A stretch of 64,000 nucleotides of DNA from Caprimulgus europaeus (lineage: Eukaryota; Chordata; Aves; Caprimulgiformes; Caprimulgidae). The stretch lies in contig OU015528.1 of assembly GCA_907165065.1 (NCBI GenBank), forward strand, positions 23,952,015 through 24,016,014, read 5' to 3'. A model generated the notes under the pieces. It saw only the letters and a list, made by a program, of their open reading frames with translations, was not told the DNA's origin and searched no databases. Shown here piece by piece: positions 1 to 11,180 of the stretch. The translations under genes were made by a program, and so were the position numbers. Within the stretch, counting starts at the first letter, position 1, and each line of letters opens with the position of its first letter.

Positions 1-1363
1 AGAAAAACACTATAAAAAATGGAAGGAAATACTAAAAGGAAAGACTTAAAATACCTGATTTTATTCCAAGTATATGAATTATGATGCACTTTTTTAAAAG
101 CAGCCAAACTTAATTAAAAAATGAAAGTGACTTAGATTAGAACTCTTTGAAAAAGTAACACTCAATCTCATACACTGCTTTTTAAACTTTGTTTCTCTAC
201 GACTTCCCTCAGTAAAACTTCACTCTATTTCCTTTCCATTAGCTTATGCTGAAACTCAACATTTCTTTGAAATGTATCCATGATTAAATGATTGCTTAGC
301 ACACAGCTACTTTAATTTAGGTTTGCTTTTGCATTCACACACTCTGTACACAAGGAAAAAAAACCCCAAACAAACAAAAAAGAACCACAACCTCAAAGAT
401 CAAAGACTATAAGCAGTAGCAGAAAGCTGAGATGGATTACTTAAAGCTTGTTGCTATGTCAGATACTGGTTCTCAGTACAGAAGTATGTTTTTTCCAGCT
501 CAAGAAAAAAAAAAAACACAACACCATAACTGTACTTGCAAGTTTGAAATATTAGTCCAGTAAGGGAATTGATAAATGCCTTTAATTGCTGATAACAATT
601 AACAGAGGTTGTGCAGCTGAATGTCCTAACTCTACATAATTACTATGGCTGCTGTTTTCAGTTCCCTGGAGGAACTGAGCTTGTTTCTGTTTTGTCTGAG
701 CTGTGACTAAGCCTGGTAGGAAGTGTGTGGCCATTCAAGTCTTGATTTAATGTACATATTAAGGAAATAATAATCTAAAGGCTTTAATACATGAATAAAT
801 TACCTTGAGAAACACATTACTAAGGACAAGCGCAGGTAGGACACTGAGATATTTACTTGGAGATGAAGCAGACCACTTCATAGAAGGGTCTACTTGTTTT
901 CATTGATTAGAAAGGAAACCTGACTTAAGAGTGGTAAGATTCCATTCTGTGCATTTTAGGGAAAGTACAAAGTGTCAAAATCCAGTCTACCACCATACAA
1001 GTGATGTCCCACTGTGCCTTCCTTTGCATGCAATTCTAGCAGTAGCATATCTCTGCTGCTTCTGCATTTTGCACAGGACAAGGTGGAATAGGCTTAACAT
1101 GGGTTTGGTGGGTAGTCGTGTGTATTTTGAAAAACTCTTATCAAGTTATGTTTGTTATGTAATTTAGATTTAGGGGCCCTGCTGAGTGAGACATAATTCC
1201 AGGTTATCTATGCTTGAAGTACAAAATGCTCTCAAAAAAAAAAAAACCAAACCAAAAAAATTTCTCCCTCCTGCAAGCAAGCTAGAGAATTTCAGGTCCC
1301 CCTAGCCCTGGTGGTTGGTTGTATTAGAGGCCTTATTGTTATAATTATCTACCAAGTGCATGA
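1..1363. other. Intronic AT-rich sequence, nothing recognised
   Basis: No repeat, exon or RNA gene recognised. The stretch contains short A-rich runs near 357-380, 506-520 and 1234-1260. The small open frames are chance frames with no recognisable product. Confidence 0.6.
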
Positions 1364-1733
1364 AATTACAGAATGGTAGGGGTTGGAAGGGACCTCAGGA
1401 GACCTGGTCCAACATCCCTGCCAAAGCGGGTTCCCTACAACGGGTTGAACAGGAAAGTGTCCAGGTGGGTTTTGAACATCTCCAGAGATGGAGACTCCAC
1501 AACCTCTCTGGGCAGCCTGTTCCAGTGCTCCATCACCCTCACAGTAAAGAAATTTTTCCTTGAGTTTGTCTGGAACTCAGTGTTCCAGTTTTTGTCCATT
1601 GCCCCTTGTCCTGTCACTAGGCACCGCTGAAAAGAGCCCAACCCCATCCATTTGGCCCCCACATTTCAGATATTTATAGACACTGATAAGTTCCCCTCTC
1701 AGTCTTCTCTTCTCCAGGCTAAAGAGTGCCAAC
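1364..1733 (-). mobile_element. CR1 LINE, 5'-truncated, antisense
   Basis: This is a 3' fragment of a chicken-repeat-1 (CR1) non-LTR retrotransposon on the minus strand. Its 3' end lies at the left (acagaatggtaggggttgg). The minus frame at 1435-1662 retains the CR1 ORF2 C-terminal signature [20 protein letters not shown] followed by SPSLEMFKTHLD. The fragment runs left to right from the 3' UTR into the end of the reverse-transcriptase ORF and fades near 1733. It is more diverged than the 7.4, 9.4 and 26 kb copies (for example ccaaagcgggttccctacaa in place of their shared spacer), so it belongs to another CR1 subfamily. It is a dead fragment with no start of ORF2. Confidence 0.93.
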
Positions 1734-4700
1734 TCTCATGTGTGTCTGTTTTTGAATGCAGCTCTTCTAGTGTACATTATTTCTCAGGACACTGGACATG
1801 TTTAATGTTTTAAAAATAAACATACAAAACCAAGCCAGGCAATAAAAATGTAAGGTATGAACTCTGTGGAATAGATATCTGGTTATTATTCATGGTGTGT
1901 GGGGAGATAGGAAATTAGAAACTGTCTTAAGAATTCTGAGAGTGATAACCATGACAACAATGGCTAAAACAAACTGGACTGCAGTATAATGTATGGTAAA
2001 ATGTATTGAGGAGGTAGTTTTCTAGGGGTTTATTTCAGGTTTTGCTGGTGTACACTTTGAGTTGTCACTTGAAATATTTAATTCTGGGTTTTATGAAAAA
2101 GGTAACTGTTTAAAACTTAGTGTTATGTATAATAAATGAATCTCATCACATAACTCTCCCAAAGTAACTTATCTTTTCTTTTAACATTTCTGCTGCTCAG
2201 TTGGATATCTTTCAACTGCTCAGCTTATTCTGTTTGATACAAAGAGCTTAACTTGACCATTTGCAACAAGTGCTTCCTGTTATTTTCCTGCAGGTAAGTA
2301 AAACGTTGTCTCTGATCAGTGTTAAACTGTTTGCCTTAACTACTTTGTGTGCTATTTCAGGGCTAAGGGTTTGGATTTGGAACAGCAGTACCTTACTTTA
2401 AATCAACCAAAATGGGGAGATATCAAGCAGGAGTTCAGGAAATTAATCATCCATGAGTTTTATGGATGCTTCACTTCTAAATGTAAACATGCAGCAAACA
2501 CCAAATGCTTGTAACTGTGTCCAAAGCACCAGAGAATAAGGCTGAAAATTTAGGAGGATTGACTTACACAACTGTGTTTATTCTGTGTTTATTAGCTTCC
2601 CTGAAAGTTCAGAAAACTGTTAATGAAACTACTTTGCAAGTTAGATTGCCAGTATTTGATTAATGTACATTTTCTATTAAATGATGATAAATGAAATGGC
2701 CAGTTACTGGTTTTGGTTGTAACACCTCAGATCCAACCCCACTAACCCAATTTAGTAATCTGTAATTTATTATAATTTTTTTCTTCACAATAGCCACAAA
2801 GAAAAAATTAAAATTGAATTCTCTACCTACTTGTGCTGATGAGAAATGGGAATTGAGTAGTTGAGGTAAAATATAGATGTGACAGTTCTACATTACTGAT
2901 AATACTATTAATGACTGTACAGTTGGGCTGGAATAGAACTACCGGTATTTCAGCTGTGCTTAAAAACAAATGAGGTTTGTTTTTTCCCCACACACAACTA
3001 ATTGTAAGATGGAAAATTATCCTTTACAGATGAATCATGTAGCATTCCTTGTAAGGATATGGAAGCTGCACTTTTAATTGGAGAAGTGATTAATTTCCAA
3101 AGGGCTGGAATCTGTTTCAGTGGGAGGTATGAAAAGAGCTGCTTGGGAACCGTAGAACCTGCCAATGAGGAAGGGCTCCTCTTGATTACAGGGTAATGGA
3201 TATCACCTAGAGCCTGTGAGTTTGTGCTCTTTCAAATAGTTCCTATTTTAAATATTGCTTCTAATGGTGTTTGGTACCTTTGCAAATACCTTTTTCTCTT
3301 TTTTTTGGCAGTTTTACTTAGCACTTGCCTTCTGTTTCTTGTTGCAATTAGACAGTAATTACTGTGTAAACAAGAATTTTTATATGAAAAGTTTTTTTTC
3401 TGTTACCAATTTTAACTTGGTAGCTTTTCAGTTGCATTGTCTACTTGTAATTTCTTGAGAAAGGTTGAATAGATGTTCTTGACCTACTTTCTCTGTGCTG
3501 TTCACTATGCTGTATATCTCTACCATGTTACCCCCTTTAGGGACTTCATTTTTCAGGCAGAAAAATTCCTTCTAATATCCCTTCATTAGGTTGCATTTGT
3601 ACTGCTGTAATCTAAAATTTACTTTGGCAAAACATAGAAGCTGTGGTCTCCATATTGTCAGTCCTCAAAGAAAACATTTTTTTCCCCTTTTCTGGTATTT
3701 GTAAGAAAGATTTTGCAAGGAGATAGTTTCCCCAGGGAAATTTACTATTCTGCCTTTTTCATAATTCACTAGCAAAACATGCTGCTGTTAAGAGATGGAG
3801 TACCTTGCTGTAGGTGGATGCTCTTAGTTTCACATACTTTAGCACTGTTTCTCTCACCCTCTGGCAAGATAAAGATTTTTCCAGGACAGAGGAATGAGCC
3901 TTCCTGTATTTAGATACTAAATTACATGTGTGCAATTGCCCTTCTGCCCTCAAGGTAAGATCAGTCATACCTAAAAATCACAGCATGCTCTGACTTTATA
4001 GAAGTTTTCCTTACTTTGTGAGTTTACTGCAATAGAAGTTAGGGAAGGTTACGGTTAAGGAAGCATAACCCTTTTTTTTTCTTTTTCCTTTTTCAAACAG
4101 CTATTCCCAACTAGGAAAAGGAGCATTTGGATTGGTCCTAGGCAATGGCTAATGTTGAATTTTGGGGTTCATCCAGCATAACTATTTACTGTGCTATTTG
4201 AACTACTACTTCAGTTCTCCAGACTAACAATTTTTTTGACAGTGGTTGTCTGAGCTGTGTGACTACAAGTTGGTTGAAAAATTAGCTTTTCGTTCCTGAT
4301 GATGGGTTAATGTATATGAATCTTGCTCATTCACTGACTCACTCTAATTTTAATCACTATTTCGGTGGGTGTTTGTTAGGTATCTCAAACTCTCATTACT
4401 TGGTCGCCTTCTGTTACTACTTTGTGGTGGACAGTAATTACTCTTTACCACACATAACTTAGTGGGGGCTCGTTGAGGGGAAATAATGCTTTACTGGAGG
4501 ATAAAAGCTTTGAGAAGCATGAGATTTCTTTTGGCTTTTGTGTAAATTCACTGTTCAGAACAAAATTTACATATGTTTGTAGGATTAGGCATAGATAGTG
4601 ACTTCTTGGCATGTTTCCACTTGTATTGGGAAACCTTAAGCTAATCATGTGAGTAACCTTTGCCTGATCATTGATTGGACTAGCTGTTCTCTTATCTCAA

Positions 4701-5305
4701 ATTTTTGAGAAAGTAGGTATGAGATCTTAAATTGGGTTAAAACTTCAAAAATTGAATTTTCATTCAAAAGCAAGCTTCCTACTTTCCAAAAGGCAGTCAA
4801 TGAACAGGGAAGAAATAGGTATTACCGCTACATTCAGAAAACATTTAGAGGAGAGGGAGGGAGATACCCAGTGTACCTTAGTTTAACTCCTTAATTATAT
4901 CCTGCCTGGCTGTGTATGTGAAATGAAATCAAAAGAGATGCTGAGGATAATAGACAAATACTTCAAAAATACTATCTGGATATTTCCAGTTCATGGAGGA
5001 AGCAACTGACCCTTCCTTTCTGCTGGGGACAGAAAAAAGCAGAAACTACTTTTCTGTTGCATTCTTTGCAAATGTATGGACAATTGATCTGGAAGTAGCT
5101 GTTTGAGGTCACTTAGCAACACAGCAATTGCAAGCCCTGGAAAAAGGGTATCCTTTAAAGAGAAACTGTTAGCAGCCTCTGAATAGCAGTCATGTTCTTT
5201 GCTACAGTTCATACATGGGCCTGGATGTTAGTATGTTTAGTAAGTGGTTTTGCTATCCTGGGGTAATGCTGAATGATAAAGGTGAGCAGCTCACCTTGGT
5301 TGGAG
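1734..5305. other. Intronic sequence, mostly unannotated
   Basis: AT-rich intron with no recognised gene. The only repeat hint is the degenerate CR1-like patch at 3512-3600. Pyrimidine tracts at about 3295-3310 and 4071-4098 are ordinary intronic low-complexity sequence. Confidence 0.6.
3512..3600 (-). repeat. Possible very old CR1 fragment
   Basis: The order of words atatctctaccatgttaccc, then tcaggc, then aaaaattccttctaatatcc resembles the antisense CR1 stretch upstream of the 3' UTR. It is so diverged that alignment would be needed. It could be chance similarity of a T/C-rich stretch. Confidence 0.3.
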
Positions 5306-5488
5306 AGAATCACAGAATTGGCTTGATTGGAAAAGACCTATAAGATCATCAACTTTAATTGTAAACCTGACACTGTCAAGTTTGCTAAACCATGACAAAA
5401 CTATGTCCCTGAGCACTATGTCTAGATGACTCTGAAATACCTCTAAGGATGGTGACTCCACTGCTCTGGACAACCCATTACAAAGAGT
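5306..5488 (-). mobile_element. Old CR1 LINE 3' fragment, antisense
   Basis: The sequence starts with the CR1 3'-terminal word agaatcacagaattggcttg and continues through a degraded version of the 'accatgtccctgagc...atctagatgactctgaaatacctc' block and ggatggtgactccactgctc. This order is typical of older CR1 subfamilies with their 3' end to the left. The minus frame at 5291-5473 is its decayed C-terminal coding end (SRAVESPSLEVFQSHLD). Several indels and substitutions show that it is old. Confidence 0.85.
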
Positions 5489-5991
5489 AGGGATAATGGA
5501 AACCTATCATGGTATGTGAGATTGCAAGGCAGTGTAAACTATAATTTGCTCTGTAGTCATGACAGGATACTAAGAAATGAGATGTCATATTAAAGAGATC
5601 TAATTTGAAATCAGGTGAAATGTGAATTTAATACTGTAGAGAATGCAACTATAGTTCTACAAAAGAGCAGAGGAAAAGTTTGGGATGCATATCAACTCCC
5701 CAATGTAATGAGCTTCTCTAATGGTTGTGAAATATTTCTTGTCTTCCTGCTCCCTCACAGAGAGTGATACTGACAGTGCTGGTTCCTCTTTTTCCATCAT
5801 GCCATATTTTGAAATCAGATAAATTTTTAGAAACCACTTTTCTCTTGCATTCTTCGTGAATGTAGCATATCTCTTTTGGAGCTGGTAACTGTGTTATATG
5901 CACTGAAGTCCTCTGTCTTTTTTTTAATGAGCTGTGGAAAATAAAAAGGGAGGAAAGTAGAAAGCAAGTGGGTAGTCTTATATATTTTTTA

Positions 5992-6024
<33 letters not shown>

Positions 6025-7430
6025 CTTTTCAGAATTCTATTACTGTCTTCATTTTGTGTTCTGTAGAAGATGGGCTCTGAAATCTGAAAAAGCTAAAGCT
6101 GTTGGGGCAGAACTCATTCTACCAGGGTTGCTTTTCCAATAAGCATCCATGAATATAAAAATTCAGAATAATTGTGCATATGAAAAAGAAACAAAACAAG
6201 ATGGAAATAGTGTGTACATAAGCACCAAGCTGCCCAACTTGCTTAAACCCAGTCTGCAGCTTGAGTTGGTGGTTAGAGTCTAAAGAAAATATCTGAAAAA
6301 TGCAGTTACTTACTACTTCCATGCAGAGTCAGCCTCAAAGCACAGGAAATAAAAAGGTTGTTCATGTTCATTATGCCTATGATATTTAGTTTTTGCCCCC
6401 TTAAATGTTTGGGTTTTTTTTCCTCACTTAATATGGAGTTACTGTTATCAAAATGATCCTAGTACTTGCCAAATGAATGATAGTGAGACTTAAAATACAG
6501 AGTGTCTGTGCACTTACTGGCTGGCTGTGTAGAATGTACCAGTCTAGTGAAACAGGTTTTTTTCTGTCTTCTGAGATACATCAGTGAGCTGTGTATTTGA
6601 GTGTTGGTGGCCTTGGGGGATATGCCAATTGCTGAGCAGTCAAATATGTGCAGTGCAAAGCAGCTCTGAACATTGTGCAAGGGGAAACATATTGACACAA
6701 TCGGAGAAATCTGGTTGGATGTTATCTGACACATTTGGTTTCTGTCTCTAAAACTGGGTTTTATTTTGTTCTCTTTGGGTAGTAATTGCCTCTCAAATAT
6801 TTTGGAGATTATAGTCATTTTGGACCAAACAGTTTCTAAAAATTCAGGAATGGGGGAAAGGCTGCATGAATTATTGGTAAATGCAAATTAAGTTAAAAAC
6901 CCTCATGTGGCTAACTGGAGACATGGGAGTTGGAGATGAACATGCTGATAAAAATTGCTCTTGAGAAGAATTAAGAAATTCAAATCAAAGAATTGATGAG
7001 GTATAGACAGAACTTGAGCTTGAAGATGAGTGTATTTCTTACAACACTTAAGCTAAATCAAAATGCAAAAGAAGGACACTTCAGCTGATGTGGGAAGAGA
7101 ATTCAGAAAAGGTTTTGGAAAGAAAAAAAAAAAAAATCACAAACTACTGATAAGTTATTTATGACCACCAGAGTGCTCAATGAGAACTATGAGGAACTTC
7201 TACCTGTTTTCCAAAGAAATGTCAAAAGTTATCAGGTATGCTCTAGAAATTAGATAAACTTCTGGAGGCTGACAAACACCCGAAAGGCTTTGCTTGGCTT
7301 AAGTTTTCATTTGAAAAAGAAAATTAGGACCCAGGTCCCACACTGCTGTACACTTGATGTAACTGTAATTTCTAAGTTGAAGATATTATAAACTGAAACT
7401 GTTGTGGTTGAAAAGGAGGAACAAAAAGAG
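5489..7430. other. Intronic sequence with a TA/T low-complexity tract
   Basis: No gene recognised. A dinucleotide/T-run tract lies at 5980-6024. The segment 6940-7340 is somewhat purine-rich and could be an eroded transposable element, but I cannot assign it. Confidence 0.55.
5980..6024. repeat. (TA)n microsatellite followed by poly-T
   Basis: About nine AT dinucleotides (5991-6008) are followed by a T run to 6024. This is a simple-sequence tract, likely length-variable between individuals and prone to sequencing error. Confidence 0.9.
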
Positions 7431-8154
7431 CACAGAATCACAGAATGTCAGGGATTGGAAGGGACCTAGAAAGATCATCTAGTCCAATCCCCCTGCCAGA
7501 GCAGGAACACCTAGATGAGTTCACACAGGAAGGCGTCCAGGCGGGTCTTGAATGTCTCCAGAGAAGGAGACTCCACAACCTCCCTGGGCAGCCTGTTCCA
7601 GTGCTCTGTCACCCTTACTGTAAAGAAGTTCTTTCTCAAATTTAAGCGGAACCTCCTGTGTTCCAGCTTATACCCATTACCCCTTGTCCTATCATCGGTC
7701 ATTACTGTGAAGATCCTGGCCCCATCCTCCTCACACTCACCCTTCAGATATTTCTAAACATTAATGAGGTCCCCCCTCAGTCTCCTCTTCTCCAAGCTAA
7801 AGAGGCCCAGCTCCCTCAGCCTTTCCTCATAAGGGAGATGTTCCACTCCCTTAATCATTTTGGTGGCTCTTCGCTGGACTCTCTCAAGCAGCTCCCTGTC
7901 CTTCTTGAACTGTGGGGCCCAGAACTGGACACAATATTCCAGATGTGGCCTCACCAGGGCAGAGTAAAGGGGAAGAAGAACCTCTCTTGACCTACTGACT
8001 ACACCCCTTCTAATGCACCCCAGGATGCCATTGGCCTTCCTGGCCACAAGGGCACAGTGCTGGCTCATGGTCATCCTGCTGTCCACCAGGACCCCCAGAT
8101 CCCTTTCCCCTACACTGCTCTCTAGGAGATCATTTCCTAACCTATACTGGAACC
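7431..8154 (-). mobile_element. CR1 LINE, about 0.72 kb, antisense
   Basis: This is a well-preserved 5'-truncated CR1 on the minus strand, with its 3' end at the left (cacagaatcacagaatgtca). Reading on the minus strand from 8154, it carries the C-terminal part of the CR1 ORF2 polyprotein downstream of the reverse-transcriptase core. One frame, about 8152 to 7754, contains [19 protein letters not shown], then [20 protein letters not shown] and [20 protein letters not shown]. After an in-frame stop at about 7754-7756 the coding resumes in another frame at 7511-7702 ([20 protein letters not shown]), so the ORF is broken. It is similar to the 9.35 kb and 26.2 kb copies, suggesting the same fairly young subfamily. 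The right junction falls abruptly after aacc at 8154. It has no endonuclease domain and cannot be autonomous. Confidence 0.96.
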
Positions 8155-9350
8155 ATGCAACCATGCAACAATTCCTGTGCTGAATGCTTACTGCAATTGA
8201 TTGTTTTTCAGAGATTTTTCCAATATGCTTCTAGAATCTTGATTTGGAATAGACTGCAGGTTTTTATGCTGATCTTCTTTGTTCTTTGCCTGCTTGGAGG
8301 TACTGTGTGTATCAGGAACATGCATATGCACAGCTATTTATGAAAGGTTATTAAGGAATTGACTTTAATACATTATTGTTTTGAAACTATTTCTTCAGTG
8401 AGCAATGATTATGCTCTTATTATGCCTAAACTAGTTGTTTTGGAAATGTGAACAGCCATTGGTAGAAAACTCTGTAAATCTGAACTAAATGTTTTTACAA
8501 GCTTGATATATGCTGTCCAAAAGCGCTTCTTCCATTTCCTATCAATTATTGACATAATGAAAAAATTACATACCTATTACATATAACTGTAAACAAATTT
8601 CTATCTGTTAAATTAAAGCTTGAAAAGATCTTCCTATTCCTCCTGTCCTGCTAGATGAAAGAATAAAATATTAGGAATGCATTGGAAGGAAACTCGGCTT
8701 CAAAGCAAACCATTTAATAAATGATGGAAACATTGTGGGCACGCACCCTTTCTCTCTGCAACTTCCACACATTATGTGTGGAATAAGTTCATTCCCCTTC
8801 TGCAGTTTGAATTTTCTAACTACAGCAGCATTCTGCACAAGCATTTTCCGTGTCTTAACATGTGTATGTGCATGCACATGTACCTAGAAGCTGTCTTGGA
8901 TGTCCTTGTCTCTTCTGCTTTTCAGTGGGAATATGGTTGTCTCGTGCATCTACAAACACAAGAGATGCTCAGAGGAAAATGCTGGCCAGATAATTGCAGG
9001 GTGAAAGCCAGAAAACACTTGTTGTAAAAGATTACTGAGACATTAAAAATGATGATTACAGAGATGAAACAAGTCTCTGTATAGACTTGTGTGTGTGTGT
9101 CTGAAATAAAAGATTTGGCACTTATCATGGAGTTCTGTAGCAGTTTGAGCTAAAAGGAATTAAATGAATATTTAGGCATGGCTAACTTGTCTAAAGTGGC
9201 TGTTCGACATAATGGAGAAGGAATTCAAGAAAAGATGAATTTAAAGTATATTAGGCATACATAGAAAAAGTTAAATGATAGGTGCTTTGATCCATTTCCA
9301 TAAAGTAAAATGTAGCCTGTAACCCTGAACACTGCTTTCTCTACCTTTCC
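8155..9350. other. Intronic sequence between two CR1 copies
   Basis: No gene or repeat recognised. A short (TG)n run occurs at 9089-9101. The window's two closest same-orientation CR1 copies flank this 1.2 kb spacer. Confidence 0.6.
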
Positions 9351-9740
9351 CAGAATCACAGAATGCTAGGCATTGGAAGGGACCTAGAAAGATCATCTAG
9401 TCCAATCCCCCTGCCAGAGCAGGAACACCTAGATGAGATCACAGAGAAAGGTGTCCAGGCGGGTCTTGAATGTCTCCCAAGAAGGAGACTCCACAACCTC
9501 CCTGGGCAGCCTGTTCCAGTGCTCTGTTACTCTCGCAGTGAAAAAGTTTCTTCTGAAGTTTAAGCAGAACCTCCTGTGTTCCAGCTTACACCCATTGCCC
9601 CTTGTCCTACCACTGGACACCACTGTGAAGAGCCTGGCTCCATCCTCCTGACACTCACCTTTCATAAATTTATAAACATTAATAAGGTCACCCTTCAGTC
9701 TCCTCTTCTCCAACCTAAAGAGACCCAGCTCCCTCAGCCT
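9351..9740 (-). mobile_element. CR1 LINE, about 0.39 kb, antisense
   Basis: Minus-strand CR1 3' fragment with its end at cagaatcacagaatgctagg. The minus frame at 9429-9713 is still open and carries the ORF2 tail: [19 protein letters not shown], then [20 protein letters not shown], then [20 protein letters not shown]. It is truncated just past agacccagctccctcagcct at 9740. It is close in sequence to the 7.4 and 26 kb copies. Confidence 0.95.
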
Positions 9741-9925
9741 TAGCTTTTATTTAAAATTAGATGTCTATTACAATTCAAAATTGCTATTCTTTAGTCTTCT
9801 CGGCAGTGGGAAGATATTGACAAAATCCTAGTTGTTCTTTGTACATAGCAGGTGGAAGCAGCTAATAACTGGTTCAGGATTATGATTTCAGGAAAACTGG
9901 TACTAAAGATAAGCACATATATTGG

Positions 9926-11180
9926 TGTAGTGAGTTGACCTTGGTGGATGCCAGGTGCCCACCCAGCTTCTCTCACTCCCCTTCCCTCAGCAGGATGAGA
10001 GGGGAAGTCAGATGCAAAAGCCAGTGGATGGAGATAAAGACAGAGGTTACTTAGCAATTATAGGCAAAACAGGCTTGACTTGGAGAAAATTAATTTATTG
10101 CCAATCAAAAATAGAGTAGGATAGTTAAAAACAAGGATAAAAGCTGAACCACCTCCCTGCCAGCCATCCCTCTTCTTCCAAGGTTTAGTTTCATTCCTTC
10201 ATTCCTAATTTTCTACCTGCCCAAGCTGCACAGGGGAATGGGGGTTGTGGTCAGTCCATAGCAGCTACTCTCTGCTGCTGTCTCCTCATACTTTTCCTCA
10301 AGAACTGCACCAGTGTTGGTTCCCCCCCAGGGTACAGTCCTTCAAAACCTGCTTCAGTGTGGGTCCATCCCACAGGCTGCAGGAACCTGCTCCTTTGTGG
10401 GCTCTCCATAGGTGGCAGCTTCCTTCTGGATGTGCCCCACTGTTCCAGTGTGGGGTCCTCCACATGCTGCAGGGGGACAACCTGCATCACCATGGTCTTC
10501 TCCATGGGCTGCAGGGGAATCTCTGCTCCAGTGCCTGGAGCACCTCTTCTCCTCCCTCACTGACTGGGTTGTCTTTAGGGCTGTTTCTCACTCCTGTTTT
10601 CTTCTTTCCTCCTCTCTGTCAGGCATTTCTGTCCTTACTTAAGTCTATTTTCCCAGAGGCACCACCACCGTCGTGGCTGAGGGCCTCAGCCGTGCCCTGC
10701 ACCCGGTGGGTTGGAACTGGCTGAAATAGGCCATGCCCTGTACTGGGTGGGTTGGAACCGGCTGGAACTGGCCATGCCCTGCACTGGGTGGGTTGGAACC
10801 AGCTGGAAACGGACATGCCCTGCACTAGGTGGGTTGGAACTGGCTGGAACCAGTCATGCCCTGCACTGGGTGGGTGTGAACCAGATGGAACTGGCCATGC
10901 CCTGCACTGGGTGGGTTGGAACCGGCTGGAACTGGCCATGCTCTGCACTGGGTGGGTTTAAGCCAGCTGGAACCGGCCATGCCCTGCACTGGGTGGGTTG
11001 GAACGGCCTGGAACCGGCCATGTCCTGCACTGAGTGGGTTGGAACCAGCTGGAACTGGCCATGCCCTGCACTGGGTGGCTTGGAACCGGCCATGTGCTGC
11101 ACAGGGCAGCCCCAGCCTCTCCTCACAGAGGCCTCCCTGCAGCCCCCTCAGCCAGCGCTTCACCACAGACACCCGGTGCA
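9926..11180 (-). mobile_element. Solo LTR of an avian endogenous retrovirus, with internal minisatellite
   Basis: On the + strand the element runs from TGTAGTGAGTTGACCTTGG to ...ACACCCGGTGCA, so it has TG...CA ends. The flanking pentamers attgg (9921-9925) and gttgg (11181-11185) differ at one base and look like a 5-bp target-site duplication, as expected for a solo LTR. I recognise the body (ttgaccttggtggatgccag, caattaatttattgccaatc-like block, repeated tgctccagtgtgggtcc-type motifs, gaggcaccaccaccgtcg) as an abundant avian ERV LTR family, probably ERVL-like; I do not assign an exact database name. I infer the minus strand to be sense: it carries AATAAA near 10095-10100 and a TATA-like/AT block near 10636-10650 in promoter-then-polyadenylation order. 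No gag, pol or env sequence is present. A 41-bp tandem array occupies 10695-11094. The several open frames here on both strands are non-coding artefacts. Confidence 0.85.
10695..11094. repeat. 41-bp minisatellite, about 10 units, inside the LTR
   Basis: Nine consecutive 41-bp units start at 10695, 10736, 10777, 10818, 10859, 10900, 10941, 10982 and 11023, followed by a 31-bp tenth unit at 11064-11094. The consensus starts ccctgcactgggtgggttgg and continues with aaccggctgg and aactggccatg. Units differ at only a few positions. The period is not a multiple of three and the unit lacks stop codons in nearly all frames, so both strands show long open frames (for example 10711-11253 +) with a 41-residue protein period. 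This is repeat sequence, not a gene. The first unit is the most diverged (aactggctgaaataggccat) and most resembles the ordinary LTR sequence. Confidence 0.97.

Noticed and set aside
6459..6818. 119-codon minus frame
   Set aside because: No recognisable family, low-complexity feel, and no neighbouring signals; treated as chance.
7658..7990. 110-codon + strand frame (and the similar 26394-26738 frame)
   Set aside because: Both are the antisense shadow of CR1 ORF2; the meaningful frame is on the minus strand.
10245..10724. 159-codon + strand open frame and overlapping minus frames
   Set aside because: It lies wholly inside the LTR and extends into the minisatellite; the sequence is the LTR body with repeated ctgcaggg/tccagtgtgggtcc-type motifs, not a protein gene.
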